Shown: in pieces, positions 18,195 to 27,158 of the stretch
Layout: each line of letters begins with the position of its first letter
Numbering within the stretch: position 1 is the first letter of the stretch
NCBI GenBank assembly: GCA_043513815.1
Contig: CP121313.1
Location: forward strand, 3,410,001 to 3,474,000
Reading direction: 5' to 3'
DNA: 64,000 nucleotides
From: JANQIO01 sp043513815
Lineage (GTDB): Bacteria; Pseudomonadota; Gammaproteobacteria; Pseudomonadales; Halieaceae
Translations under genes and position numbers: made by a program
The notes under the pieces: generated by a model
What the model saw: the letters and a program-made list of their open reading frames with translations, nothing else
Told to the model about the DNA's origin: nothing
The model's database searches: none

Positions 18195-18664
18195 ACGTGG
18201 TGATAGACATCCAGTCTTCAACAGCCGACCCCTGCCCCGACGAGGACGACATACGGCGCTGGATCACCGCTGCCCTGGCCGGGCGCCTGAGCGAAGCCGA
18301 AGTCAGCGTCTGCCTGGCAGATGAGGATGAGATGGCGCGCCTTAATAGTCGTTACCGCGGCAAGGACAGCAGCACCAATGTGCTGTCGTTTCCAGCGGAG
18401 CTGCCACCTGGCGTAGAGCACCCGCTGCTGGGCGACATTGTGCTGTGTCCCGCGGTGGTCAACCGTGAAGCCCGCGAACAGCACAAAACAGCGGAGCAGC
18501 ACTGGAGCCACATGCTGGTTCACGGCAGCCTGCACCTGCTGGGCTATGACCATGTAGATCCCCTGGAAGCCGATACGATGGAAGCGTTGGAAACCGAGAT
18601 TCTGTCTACGCTTGGCTACCCCTGCCCCTATGCAGACCAACCGCTGCTGGAGGCGGGCCCGTGA
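18191..18664 (+). CDS. ybeY: Endoribonuclease YbeY
   Basis: A 157-residue YbeY, the zinc-dependent rRNA maturation endonuclease. The metal site HGSLHLLGYDH (about residue 115) and the conserved RYRGKDSSTNVLSFP segment are intact. GTG start overlapping the ybeZ stop by 4 bp; its own stop overlaps corC in the same way. The gene is therefore in a tightly coupled operon. Confidence 0.96.
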   Translation: MNVVIDIQSSTADPCPDEDDIRRWITAALAGRLSEAEVSVCLADEDEMARLNSRYRGKDSSTNVLSFPAELPPGVEHPLLGDIVLCPAVVNREAREQHKTAEQHWSHMLVHGSLHLLGYDHVDPLEADTMEALETEILSTLGYPCPYADQPLLEAGP

Positions 18665-19509
18665 GCGAAGAACGATCGAGTAGCGATTCCACCGACAAGA
18701 GCTGGCTGGAGAAGATTGCCACGGCCTTCAGTTCGGAGCCACGCACCCGCAAGCAGCTTAGTGAAGTACTGGAGATTGCGCGAGACAACGAGGTTATCGA
18801 CGAGGATGCCCAGAGCATTATCGAGGGCGCCATGCAGGTGGCCGAACAGCAGGCCCGGGACATCATGGTGCCGCGCTCCCAGATGCAGGTAATCAAAGCG
18901 GATGCCTCGCTGGAGGAAATCCTGCCGCAGATTATCGAGTCCGCACACTCCCGCTATCCGGTCATCGACGACAGCCCGGACGACGTACTGGGCATTCTGC
19001 TGGTCAAGGACCTGTTGCCACAGATTCTCGAACCCCAGGGTGAGAACTTCAACGTGGTATCACTATTGCGCCCCGGTGTGGTGGTACCCGAGAGCAAGCG
19101 CCTCAACGTGCTGCTGCGGGAATTTCGCCAACATCGCTACCACATGGCCATCGTTATCGACGAATACGGCGGGGTGGCGGGCCTGGTCACCATTGAAGAC
19201 GTTCTGGAAGAGATCGTCGGTGAAATCGAGGACGAAACTGACACCGATGCCGACGTTTTCATGCGCAAGCTGGGCGACGGTGATTACATCGTGCGAGCCC
19301 TCACCCCCATCGAAGATTTCAATGAAGAATTTGAGGTCGACCTCAGCGACGACGAATTCGACACCATTGGCGGGCTGGTGCTGCAGCAGTTCGGCCACCT
19401 GCCCGGCCACAATGAGAGCACCGTGATCGACGGCCTGGAGTTCAGGGTCGTCAACTCCGACCAGCGCAAGATTCACAGCTTGCGCGTACGTGTGCAGGAC
19501 CAGCCCTGA
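18661..19509 (+). CDS. corC: CorC/HlyC-family CBS-domain protein (YbeX)
   Basis: A 282-residue soluble CorC/YbeX protein. It has two CBS domains (about residues 60-185, starting DIMVPRSQMQVI) and a C-terminal transporter-associated CorC_HlyC domain (DYIVRALTPIEDFNEEF, FDTIGGLVLQQFGHLP). The CBS pair binds adenine nucleotides. YbeX is linked to magnesium/cobalt handling and, with YbeY/YbeZ, to ribosome homeostasis. GTG start overlapping ybeY; lnt follows 30 bp later. Confidence 0.94.
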   Translation: MSEERSSSDSTDKSWLEKIATAFSSEPRTRKQLSEVLEIARDNEVIDEDAQSIIEGAMQVAEQQARDIMVPRSQMQVIKADASLEEILPQIIESAHSRYPVIDDSPDDVLGILLVKDLLPQILEPQGENFNVVSLLRPGVVVPESKRLNVLLREFRQHRYHMAIVIDEYGGVAGLVTIEDVLEEIVGEIEDETDTDADVFMRKLGDGDYIVRALTPIEDFNEEFEVDLSDDEFDTIGGLVLQQFGHLPGHNESTVIDGLEFRVVNSDQRKIHSLRVRVQDQP

Positions 19510-19539
19510 GATGATGCAGACTAACGGGACAGGGCACTA

Positions 19540-21048
19540 GTGTCCTGGCTCGGCAGGCTGGGACCTGGCCTGCTGGCAGTCTTTGCCGGCGCCCTGCTGA
19601 CCCTGGCGCTGACCCCCTTCGACATCTGGCCGGCAGCCATTGCCAGCCTGTGCCTGTACATGGGCCTGCTGCGCAGTTGCACACCGGGCCAGGCTTTCCT
19701 GCGGGGCTGGCTCTACGGCCTGGGGCAGTTTGGCACCGGCGCCTCCTGGGTTTATGTCAGCATTCAGGAACACGGCAATGCCAGCGTGCCCCTGGCGCTG
19801 TTCCTGACCGCCCTGTTCTGTATGGGCCTGGCACTGCTGCAGGGCCTGTTCGCCTGGGCCTACACTCGTCTTCTGCGCCCGCACATGGCCGGCATGCTGG
19901 TGGGGTTTCCGGCTCTGTGGGTACTGTTTGAGTGGCTTCGTAGCTGGTTACTGACAGGGTTTCCCTGGCTGTATATCGGCTATGCCAGCCTGGATACCTG
20001 GGCCCAGGGTTGGGTGCCGGTGATCGGGGTGTTCGGGACGTCCCTGATGCTCGCCTTTACAGCCAGCTGCCTCTACCTGGCCTGGATGCGCCGCCACCTG
20101 CAGGCCTACCTGGTCTACGGCACCATGATTGCCAGCCTGTGGCTGATCGGCTGGCAGCTGGGCCAGGCCCGCTGGGTAGCTCCCGCCAGCGCCGAGACGC
20201 TGAGCGTGGGCATCGTACAGCCCAATATTCCCCAGGAACGCAAATGGGACCGGGACTACTACCAGCCCACCCTGGAAATTTTCGACAGCCTGACCAACGA
20301 AGTGCTGGGCAAGGACATCGTGTTGTGGCCCGAGGCGGCCATTCCCAACTACTACCAACGCGCCCAGGGATTCCTGCTGCCCCAATCCCGCCGCGCCTTC
20401 GACGCCGACACCGCCCTGGTGACCGGCATCCTCTGGCGCCGCGATGGTCAGCGTCAATACTTCAACAGCATTGTCGGGCTGGGCAAAGGATCTGGCGTTT
20501 ATCACAAACAACGCCTGGTGCCCTTTGGTGAATATGTTCCGCTGGAAGACTGGCTGCGCGGCGCCATCGACTTTTTCGACCTGCCCATGTCGGCGTTCAG
20601 CGCCGGCGACCGGGACCAGGAACCCCTGCTGCTGCACAACTTCCGGGTATCGCCCTTTGTCTGCTATGAAATCGTCTACCCGGGCCTGGTGCGAAAATAC
20701 GCCCGCCGCGCCGACCTGATGATTACCATCAGCAATGACGCCTGGTTTGGGGCATCCATCGGCCCCCAGCAACACCTGCAGATGGCCCGTATGCGTGCCC
20801 TGGAAAACGGCCGCTACCTGCTGCGCGGCACCAACAACGGGATTTCAGCGATCATTGACGAGCGCGGGCAAATCGTTGCCCAGGCCCCGCAATTTGAGCG
20901 CATGGTCCTGTCCGGCGAAGCCCGTGTCATGCTCGGTGAAACCCCCTTCTCACGCTTCGGCTCGACGCCGGTACTGGGGCTGTGCGGCATACTGCTGGCG
21001 CTGGTCATAGCCGCCGGCAGCATGGGACTGCGCCTGCGCCACGACTAA
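19540..21048 (+). CDS. lnt: Apolipoprotein N-acyltransferase
   Basis: A 502-residue inner-membrane Lnt, which adds the third acyl chain to lipoproteins. Six to seven N-terminal helices cover residues about 1-200, followed by the nitrilase-like domain. The catalytic triad is visible: Glu in LWPEAAIP, Lys in YHKQRLVPFGEY and Cys in PFVCYEIVYP. GTG start. The gene ends inside the left arm of a REP-like inverted repeat, which may act in termination or mRNA stability. It serves the several lipoproteins encoded in this window. Confidence 0.96.
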   Translation: MSWLGRLGPGLLAVFAGALLTLALTPFDIWPAAIASLCLYMGLLRSCTPGQAFLRGWLYGLGQFGTGASWVYVSIQEHGNASVPLALFLTALFCMGLALLQGLFAWAYTRLLRPHMAGMLVGFPALWVLFEWLRSWLLTGFPWLYIGYASLDTWAQGWVPVIGVFGTSLMLAFTASCLYLAWMRRHLQAYLVYGTMIASLWLIGWQLGQARWVAPASAETLSVGIVQPNIPQERKWDRDYYQPTLEIFDSLTNEVLGKDIVLWPEAAIPNYYQRAQGFLLPQSRRAFDADTALVTGILWRRDGQRQYFNSIVGLGKGSGVYHKQRLVPFGEYVPLEDWLRGAIDFFDLPMSAFSAGDRDQEPLLLHNFRVSPFVCYEIVYPGLVRKYARRADLMITISNDAWFGASIGPQQHLQMARMRALENGRYLLRGTNNGISAIIDERGQIVAQAPQFERMVLSGEARVMLGETPFSRFGSTPVLGLCGILLALVIAAGSMGLRLRHD

Positions 21049-21145
21049 CCCCAAAATGGGGACAGCCCACGGTTTTTGGTCGAAATTGATGCCTGGCGAC
21101 ACAACAAATAGGACTGCAAACGTGGTCTGTCCCCATTTTGGGTGT
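21048..21145. repeat. REP-like inverted repeat element A
   Basis: The left arm (21048-21071) reads ACCCCAAAATGGGGACAG followed by a CCCACG-type end. The right arm (21121-21145) is its near-perfect reverse complement. They are separated by about 50 bp, between lnt and ybjN, whose 3' ends converge. A related element lies at 52116-52220. The core AAAATGGGGACAGACCACG with its palindromic tip looks like a REP/BIME unit. Confidence 0.75.
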
Positions 21146-21183
21146 AGGGGGTTTGGTGTTTCCGGTTTTGGGGTTGTGGCGGG

Positions 21184-21654
21184 CTAGTGCAGCGCCGGGC
21201 TGGGACCGGAACGGTCGCCCTGGGATTCGGCGAACAGGTAGTCAAGCTGCAGGCAATCACCGGCCAGTTGCCGGGTTTCTTCCAGGGTAAGGGCCACGAA
21301 GGCGGATACCTGCTCCGGCGTCAGGCCGGCACTGCTGGGCATGACTCCGGCCACCACCAGTTGCGGGATGGCATCGTCGGCCACGTCCAGGAACACCTTC
21401 ACGGTGGGATAGTCCATATTCAGACGACCCATATCCGCCGATAGCGGCAACACAGCCATCGGCCGAACCTCAAGCTCAGTGGTCAGCAACAGGCCGTAGC
21501 GCTCGAGGAACAGCCGGCTGTCGATCACCCCTTCCACCGCACGTAGAGGCGGCAGGTGCAGCCCCTCGCAGCGGCCGCAGTCCTCGAATTCGATGTGTGC
21601 TGCCTTGAGCCAGCGCTCCAGCAGGGCACGATCAGGAATTTGTGGGTCTGCCAT
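21184..21654 (-). CDS. ybjN: YbjN-family protein
   Basis: A 156-residue YbjN-type protein. The ATG at 21654 is preferred over the longer frame because GGAG precedes it by 6 bp. The E. coli YbjN landmarks are present: FEDCGRCEGLHLP, EVRPMAVLPLSADMGRLN and TVKVFLDVADDAIPQLVV. YbjN affects motility, exopolysaccharide and stress responses in E. coli by an unclear mechanism. It is divergent from leuS and convergent with lnt across the REP-like element. Confidence 0.85.
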   Translation of the reverse strand: MADPQIPDRALLERWLKAAHIEFEDCGRCEGLHLPPLRAVEGVIDSRLFLERYGLLLTTELEVRPMAVLPLSADMGRLNMDYPTVKVFLDVADDAIPQLVVAGVMPSSAGLTPEQVSAFVALTLEETRQLAGDCLQLDYLFAESQGDRSGPSPALH

Positions 21655-21797
21655 CGACAGCTCCGGATCTACAGTAGTCGCCCAGTTTACGGCATCTGCC
21701 ACCCCACACGCCACGTCGCGCGTTCCAGCAAGCACCAATTAGCTGCTAGAATGCGCGGTCATTTTGACAGCCCCGATTTACCTGATTATTGGACAAT

Positions 21798-24213
21798 ATG
21801 GACGAGCGATACCAGCCAAGTGACGTAGAAAAAGCGGCCCAGGTTTACTGGGAGAATCACGCGAGCTTTCGCGTACAACAGGACGACAGCCGCGAGAAGT
21901 TCTACTGCCTGAGCATGCTGCCCTACCCCAGCGGCAAGCTGCACATGGGCCACGTGCGCAACTACACCATTGGCGACACCATCGCCCGCTTCCAGCGCAT
22001 GCAGGGCAAGAATGTGCTGCAACCGATGGGCTGGGACGCCTTCGGCATGCCGGCGGAAAATGCGGCCATCCAGAACAATATCCCGCCAGCGGCCTGGACC
22101 GTCGACAACATCGACGAGATGCGCCGCCAGCTCAAGCAGCTCGGCTTCGCGCTCGACTGGGATCGGGAATTCGCCACCTGCACCCCCGAGTACTACCGCT
22201 GGGAACAGTGGTTTTTTACCCGGCTGATTGAGAAAGGGCTGGCCTACAAGAAAAAGGCAGACGTCAACTGGTGCGAGACCGACCAGACCGTGCTCGCCAA
22301 CGAGCAGGTAGTCGACGGCTGCTGCTGGCGCTGTGACAACCCGGTGGAACGCCGGGAAATGGCCCAGTGGTTCATCAAGATTACGGACTATGCCGACGAG
22401 CTGCTGACCAGCCTTGACCAGATGGACCAGTGGCCGGAGCAGGTGCGCACCATGCAGCGCAACTGGATTGGTCGCTCAGAAGGGGTAGAATACGCTGATG
22501 GGTGCCACCTATATGGCGGTGGCCTTCCAGCACCCGCTGGTACAGCAGGCGGTGGAGAACAACCCGGAACTGGCCGCCTTTATCGAGGCGCAAAGTGGTG
22601 GCGGGGTTTCGGAAGCCGAACTGGCCACCATGGAAAAACTCGGCGCGGATACCGGCCTCAAGGCCATCCACCCGCTGACTGGCGAGACCGTCCCCATCTG
22701 GGTCGCCAACTTCGTACTCATGAGCTATGGCTCCGGTGCGGTGATGTCGGTACCGGGCCACGATGAGCGCGACCACGCCTTTGCCAGCAAGTACGATCTG
22801 CCGATCGTGCAGGTGATTGCCAAGGCCGATCATGGCTCTGACTTCAACTACGACACCAGCACCTGGCAGGACTGGTACGCCGACAAGACCGACGTGATCA
22901 CCGTCAATTCCGGGGAATTTGACGGCCTGTCTTTCCAGGCCGCCTTTGACGCCATTGCCGATCACCTGGAAGCCCAGGGCAAGGGCGAACGTACCATCAA
23001 CTTCCGGCTGCGGGACTGGGGCGTGTCACGCCAGCGCTACTGGGGCGCACCTATACCCATCATCTACTGCGATGACTGTGGCACCGTACCCGTTCCGGAA
23101 AGTGACCTGCCGGTGGTGCTGCCCACGGACGTGGTCTTCGAAGGCGTGGGCTCGCCCATCAAGAAGATGCCGGAGTTCTACGAGACCCACTGCCCGACCT
23201 GCGGCGGCGCGGCGACCCGCGAGACCGACACCTTCGACACCTTCATGGAAAGTTCCTGGTACTACGCGCGCTACTGCTGCCCGCGCAACGACCAGGCCAT
23301 GCTCGACGGGGAAGCCAGCTACTGGACCCCGGTGGACCAGTACATAGGCGGCATTGAGCACGCCATCCTGCACCTGCTCTATGCCCGCTTTTTCCACAAG
23401 CTCCTGCGCGACGAGGGCCTGGTCAGCTCGAACGAGCCTTTCAAGCGGCTGCTGACCCAGGGCATGGTGCTGAAAGACGGTGCCAAGATGTCAAAGTCCA
23501 AGGGCAACACGGTGGATCCCCAGGGCCTGATCGACCAGTACGGTGCCGATACCTCACGCCTGTTCAGCATGTTTGCCGCACCCCCGGACCAGTCCCTGGA
23601 GTGGTCGGACGCCGGCGTCGAGGGCGCCCACCGCTTCCTCAAACGGCTCTGGAAACTGGTGGCAAATCACACGGCAGCCGGCGAACCCCCTACGCTGGAT
23701 CCAGAAAGCCTGGACGACACCCGGAAGGCCGTACGCCGCAAGACCCACGAGACCATTGCCAAGGTCGAAGACGACTACGGCCGCCGCCAGACCTTCAATA
23801 CAGCGGTGGCCGCCATCATGGAGCTCACCAACGAGCTCAGCAGCCTGGCCTCGCGGGAAGGACAGGACCTGGCGGTGGAACGGGAAGCCCTGCGCGCCGC
23901 CGTATTGATGTTGCAGCCGATTGCGCCGCATATCTGTCACGAACTGTGGCCGCTGCTGGGCGGCGAAGGCGCTGCCATGGACGCCCCCTGGCCAACCCTC
24001 GACAAGAGTGCACTGGTGCGCGACAGCATCGAGATGGTGGTACAGGTGAACGGCAAGGTCCGAGCCCGCCTGGACGTGCCCGCCAACGCCGATAAGGACG
24101 CGATCGAGGCACAGGCCATGGCCCAGGAGAACGTACAGAAATTCATTGCGGGGAACACCGTGCGCAAGGTGATTGTGGTTCCCGGCAAGCTCGTCAACAT
24201 TGTTGCCAATTAA
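21798..24213 (+). pseudogene. leuS: Leucyl-tRNA synthetase, disrupted by an internal deletion/frameshift
   Basis: The 5' part (21798-22490, 231 residues) matches LeuRS from MDERYQPSDVEKAAQ through the HIGH-type motif PYPSGKLHMGH to WIGRSEGVE. The rest (22492-24213) continues in another frame from TLMGATYMAVAF through the editing domain, the KMSKSKGNTVDPQ signature and the anticodon-binding domain. In E. coli LeuRS about 20 residues, ending in the conserved TTRPD, lie between these points; here one base remains. The missing segment belongs to the CP1 editing-domain entry. As LeuRS is essential, this is either an assembly/sequencing error or a dead copy with another leuS elsewhere. The stop is followed within 2 bp by lptE. 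Confidence 0.9.
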
Positions 24214-24214
24214 C

Positions 24215-24775
24215 ATGAGCGCCTATCGCACCCTGCTGGTACTGGCGGTCCTGCTGATGGCCGGCTGCGGCTTCCAGCTGCGCGGCACTATCAACCTGCC
24301 GCCGGACTGGGAGGACCTGCACCTGCAGACCGCCAGCCCCAACAGCGAGCTGAGCCGCGCGCTGCGCGACGGCGCCGCCCGGGCCGGCATTCGCTGGCAG
24401 GACCTCAGCGAGGCCAACTACATCGTATTTCTCGGCACCGAACAGTTCCGCCGTCGCAACCTGACCATTGCCACCAACGCGCGGGCGGCGGAATTCGAGC
24501 TGGAGATGTCCACCAGAATGCGGGTCACCGACCGGGAGGGCAATGAACTGCTGCCGGAGACCGAGGTGCGGACCTCGCAGATCATTACCAACGACCCGGA
24601 GAATATTGCCGGCAAGGCGGAAGAGGCACGCCTGCTGCGCGCGGAAATGCGCCAGCAACTGGTACAGGAGCTGTTACGCAAGCTGCGCTTCCTGGCCGAG
24701 AACAGCGGGGCTGCCTCCAGCGGGGCTGCCACCAGCGGGGCTGCCTCCAGCAGCCCGGCGGTGCCCATTTCCTGA
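24215..24775 (+). CDS. lptE: LPS-assembly lipoprotein LptE
   Basis: A 186-residue LptE, the outer-membrane lipoprotein that plugs LptD. The signal peptide ends in the lipobox MAGCGFQLRG, the invariant family start. The middle shows the expected AEFELEMSTRMRVTDREG and RTSQIITNDPENIAGK segments. The C-terminus carries an Ala/Ser/Gly tail built from a 15-bp DNA repeat, unusual for the family. The start lies 2 bp after leuS; the stop overlaps holA by 1 bp. This is the conserved leuS-lptE-holA order. Confidence 0.93.
   Translation: MSAYRTLLVLAVLLMAGCGFQLRGTINLPPDWEDLHLQTASPNSELSRALRDGAARAGIRWQDLSEANYIVFLGTEQFRRRNLTIATNARAAEFELEMSTRMRVTDREGNELLPETEVRTSQIITNDPENIAGKAEEARLLRAEMRQQLVQELLRKLRFLAENSGAASSGAATSGAASSSPAVPIS
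24704..24748 (+). repeat. 15-bp in-frame tandem repeat at the lptE 3' end
   Basis: Three copies of AGCGGGGCTGCCTCC (the middle one with ACC) encode three SGAAS/SGAAT pentapeptides of the LptE C-terminal tail. Confidence 0.9.
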
Positions 24776-25794
24776 TGCGCCTGCGGCCAGAGCAGCTCGG
24801 CACTCACCTCAAACAGGGCCTGGCCCCGATCTATCTCGTCAGCGGCGACGAAACCCTGCTGGTGCAGGAAGCCTGCGATGCCATTCGGGCCGCCGCCCGC
24901 GCCGCCGGCTGCAGCGAACGCGAAGTGCTGGATGTAGATAGCCGTTTTGACTGGAGCCAGCTGCTGTCCGCCGGGGCGGAAATGTCACTGTTTGCCGACC
25001 GCAAGCTGATCGAGCTGAAACTGCCCAGCGGCAAACCTGGTACTGAGGGCAGCAAGGCGTTGACGGCCTACCTCAACGGCCCGGCCAGCGATAACGTGCT
25101 GCTGATTGTGGCCGGCAAGATCGACCGCCAGAGCACCAACAGCAAATGGTTTAAGGCCATCGACGGCGCCGGCGCCATTCTCCAGCTGTGGCCGGTGGAT
25201 GCCCAGCAGCTGCCACGCTGGCTGCAGCAGCGCTTGCAGTCCGCCGGGCTGTCCATCGAACCCGACGCCCTGGACATGCTCTGCGACCGGGTTGAGGGCA
25301 ACCTGCTGGCGGCGGTGCAGGAAGTGGAGAAACTCAAGCTGCTGTGCCCCGAGGGCAGTATCACCGCCGAGGCGGTGGCCGAAAGCGTGGCCGACAATGC
25401 CCGCTACAACCTGTTCGGCCTGGTCGACCAGGCCCTGTCCGGGGATACCGCCGGCGCCCTGAAAATGCTGCAGGGGTTACGCGCCGAGGGCACGGAACCG
25501 CCGGTGGTGCTGTGGGCCCTGGCGCGGGAAATTCGCCTGCTCTACCAGTGCCGCACCGATATACAGGGCGGTGCCGCGCCACAGCAGGCCATGCGCAACC
25601 ATCGGGTCTGGGACAAACGCATGCCGCTGGTGGGAGCCGGGCTCAAACGTCACTCCCTGGACAGTCTCGCCGAGCTGCTGCACCGGGCCAATCTCGCCGA
25701 CCAGAGCGTCAAGGGCCTGGCGGACGGTCGCCCCTGGGATCACCTGGGGCAGTTGGTCCTGAATCTCAGCCAGGGCGAGAAGGCCGCAGCGTGA
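24775..25794 (+). CDS. holA: DNA polymerase III subunit delta
   Basis: A 339-residue HolA, the clamp-loader delta subunit that opens the beta clamp. Family segments include APIYLVSGDETLLVQEA (N-terminal domain), LIVAGKIDRQSTNSKW, CDRVEGNLLAAVQEVEKLKLL and the C-terminal collar domain. The ATG overlaps the lptE stop (TGATG). In most gammaproteobacteria nadD follows; here a GFA-family gene follows with an overlapping start, so the usual string is broken. Confidence 0.95.
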   Translation: MRLRPEQLGTHLKQGLAPIYLVSGDETLLVQEACDAIRAAARAAGCSEREVLDVDSRFDWSQLLSAGAEMSLFADRKLIELKLPSGKPGTEGSKALTAYLNGPASDNVLLIVAGKIDRQSTNSKWFKAIDGAGAILQLWPVDAQQLPRWLQQRLQSAGLSIEPDALDMLCDRVEGNLLAAVQEVEKLKLLCPEGSITAEAVAESVADNARYNLFGLVDQALSGDTAGALKMLQGLRAEGTEPPVVLWALAREIRLLYQCRTDIQGGAAPQQAMRNHRVWDKRMPLVGAGLKRHSLDSLAELLHRANLADQSVKGLADGRPWDHLGQLVLNLSQGEKAAA

Positions 25795-26231
25795 TACTGC
25801 CGGCAGCGGGCAGCTGCCAGTGTGGCCAGGTGCAACTGCTGCTGTCGCGGGATCCGCTTTGCACCTATGCCTGCCATTGCCTGGATTGCCAGAAGCGCAC
25901 CGGCAGTGCGTTTTCCATGGGCCTGGTTATTTCCGCAGACCACGTCGCCATCGACGGCGAATGCAGTACCTGGACCCGTAGCTCGGACGAGGGCCACACC
26001 AACACCCGCCATAGCTGCAGCCAGTGCGGCAACATCATCTACGGCGACTCCAGCGCTTCCCCCGGTATCTGGAAGCTACAGGCTGGCTTGCTGGATGACA
26101 CTTCCCGGCTGCGCCCGGACGTACACCTTTGGGTGCGCCGCAAGCAGGCCTGGATAAGCCTGCCTGACGACGCCACCTGCTTCGATACCCAGCCACAGGA
26201 CCTCTCGACGCTGCTGACAGCCCGGCAATAG
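25791..26231 (+). CDS. GFA/CENP-V domain protein
   Basis: A 146-residue GFA-family protein, named for a glutathione-dependent formaldehyde-activating enzyme. The fold binds two zinc ions: GSCQCG, CHCLDCQKRTGSAF and HSCSQCGN supply the cysteines and all are present. GTG start overlapping the holA stop by 4 bp. Most family members have no proven reaction; many are thought to bind glutathione adducts. It ends 82 bp before imuA and outside its LexA box. Confidence 0.88.
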   Translation: MILPAAGSCQCGQVQLLLSRDPLCTYACHCLDCQKRTGSAFSMGLVISADHVAIDGECSTWTRSSDEGHTNTRHSCSQCGNIIYGDSSASPGIWKLQAGLLDDTSRLRPDVHLWVRRKQAWISLPDDATCFDTQPQDLSTLLTARQ

Positions 26232-26273
26232 GCGCTCAAAAAATCTCCTTGATTTCTCCCTGACGCCGGACTA

Positions 26274-26289
26274 CTGTATATCTATACAG
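26274..26289 (+). promoter_or_regulatory. LexA operator of imuAB
   Basis: CTGTATATCTATACAG, a near-perfect match to the gammaproteobacterial SOS box CTGT-N8-ACAG, centred about 31 bp before the imuA ATG. It predicts DNA-damage induction of imuA-imuB. Confidence 0.93.
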
Positions 26290-26312
26290 TTACTCCGGAG
26301 AGGAGACACCCC

Positions 26313-27146
26313 ATGGATAACGTTGCAGCTAACGCGGCGGATTTTGGCGACCGCGCACGACAGGCAGGGCCGGGAGCTTCCAACGCCCTGTTCGACTTCA
26401 AGCAGGCTGGATTTGAGAGGGCTGACCTCGGAAAAGCTGATGTCGACACGGTCGACATCGACCGGGTCATGCGCCGCAGCGACACCTGGCGCGGCAGCGA
26501 GTGCCGTGACAGTGCCCCGCGGACAGGCCTGGCCACCGGTTACCGCGAACTGGACGAAGCGCTATACGGCAATGGCTGGCCGCTGGGGCAGACCATCGAA
26601 CTGCTCAGCGACAGCAATGGCCTGGGAGCCATGGGCCTGTTCCTGCCGGCCATGGAAGCTCTCAGTGAAAAGGGCCGCTGGCAGGTCTTTATCGCCCCGC
26701 CCTTCATGCCCTATGCCCCGCTTCTGGATGCCCGTGGCATCGACACCCAGCAGGTACTGCTGGTGCACCCCCAGAACCGCCAGGACCTGCTATGGAGCAT
26801 TGAGCAGGCCCTGCGCAGCACCACCTGCAGCGCCGTGTTTGCCTGGCTGGGCGCCGACGAATACCGCTACAGCGAGCTGCGCAAACTGCAGCTTGCGGCA
26901 GCCGACAGCGACACCCTGTCGGTGCTGTTCCGCCCTCGCCAGGCCATGCACAACCATGCCCCCGCCAGCTTGCGCATGGAGATGAGCGCCTACCGACAGG
27001 TAAACGTGCTCAAGCAGCGCGGTGGTAACCAGTCGTTCGAGGTAGCCCTGGGCGAAAATAACGACGTGCCGGGCCAGCCCCAGTTATGGGAGCTGCCTGC
27101 CTACCCCGACAACCACCATGTACAGGTGCCCGCCCTGGGCGCCTGA
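26313..27146 (+). CDS. imuA: ImuA, translesion synthesis mutasome subunit
   Basis: A 277-residue ImuA (SulA/RecA-related), which recruits ImuB and DnaE2 in damage-induced mutagenesis. The RecA-like core begins at TGYRELDEALYGNGWPLGQT (about residue 74) with a degenerate Walker A region, LLSDSNGLGAMG, and continues through VFAWLGADEYRYSELRKLQLAA. The first 60 residues are variable. A LexA box and a GGAGAGGAG ribosome site precede it. It is followed 12 bp later by imuB. Confidence 0.92.
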   Translation: MDNVAANAADFGDRARQAGPGASNALFDFKQAGFERADLGKADVDTVDIDRVMRRSDTWRGSECRDSAPRTGLATGYRELDEALYGNGWPLGQTIELLSDSNGLGAMGLFLPAMEALSEKGRWQVFIAPPFMPYAPLLDARGIDTQQVLLVHPQNRQDLLWSIEQALRSTTCSAVFAWLGADEYRYSELRKLQLAAADSDTLSVLFRPRQAMHNHAPASLRMEMSAYRQVNVLKQRGGNQSFEVALGENNDVPGQPQLWELPAYPDNHHVQVPALGA

Positions 27147-27158
27147 GGCCGTGGGCAG

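Noticed and set aside
22498..24213. An independent gene starting MGATYMAVAF
   Set aside because: It is the second part of LeuRS; the start lies inside the editing domain and no ribosome site precedes it.
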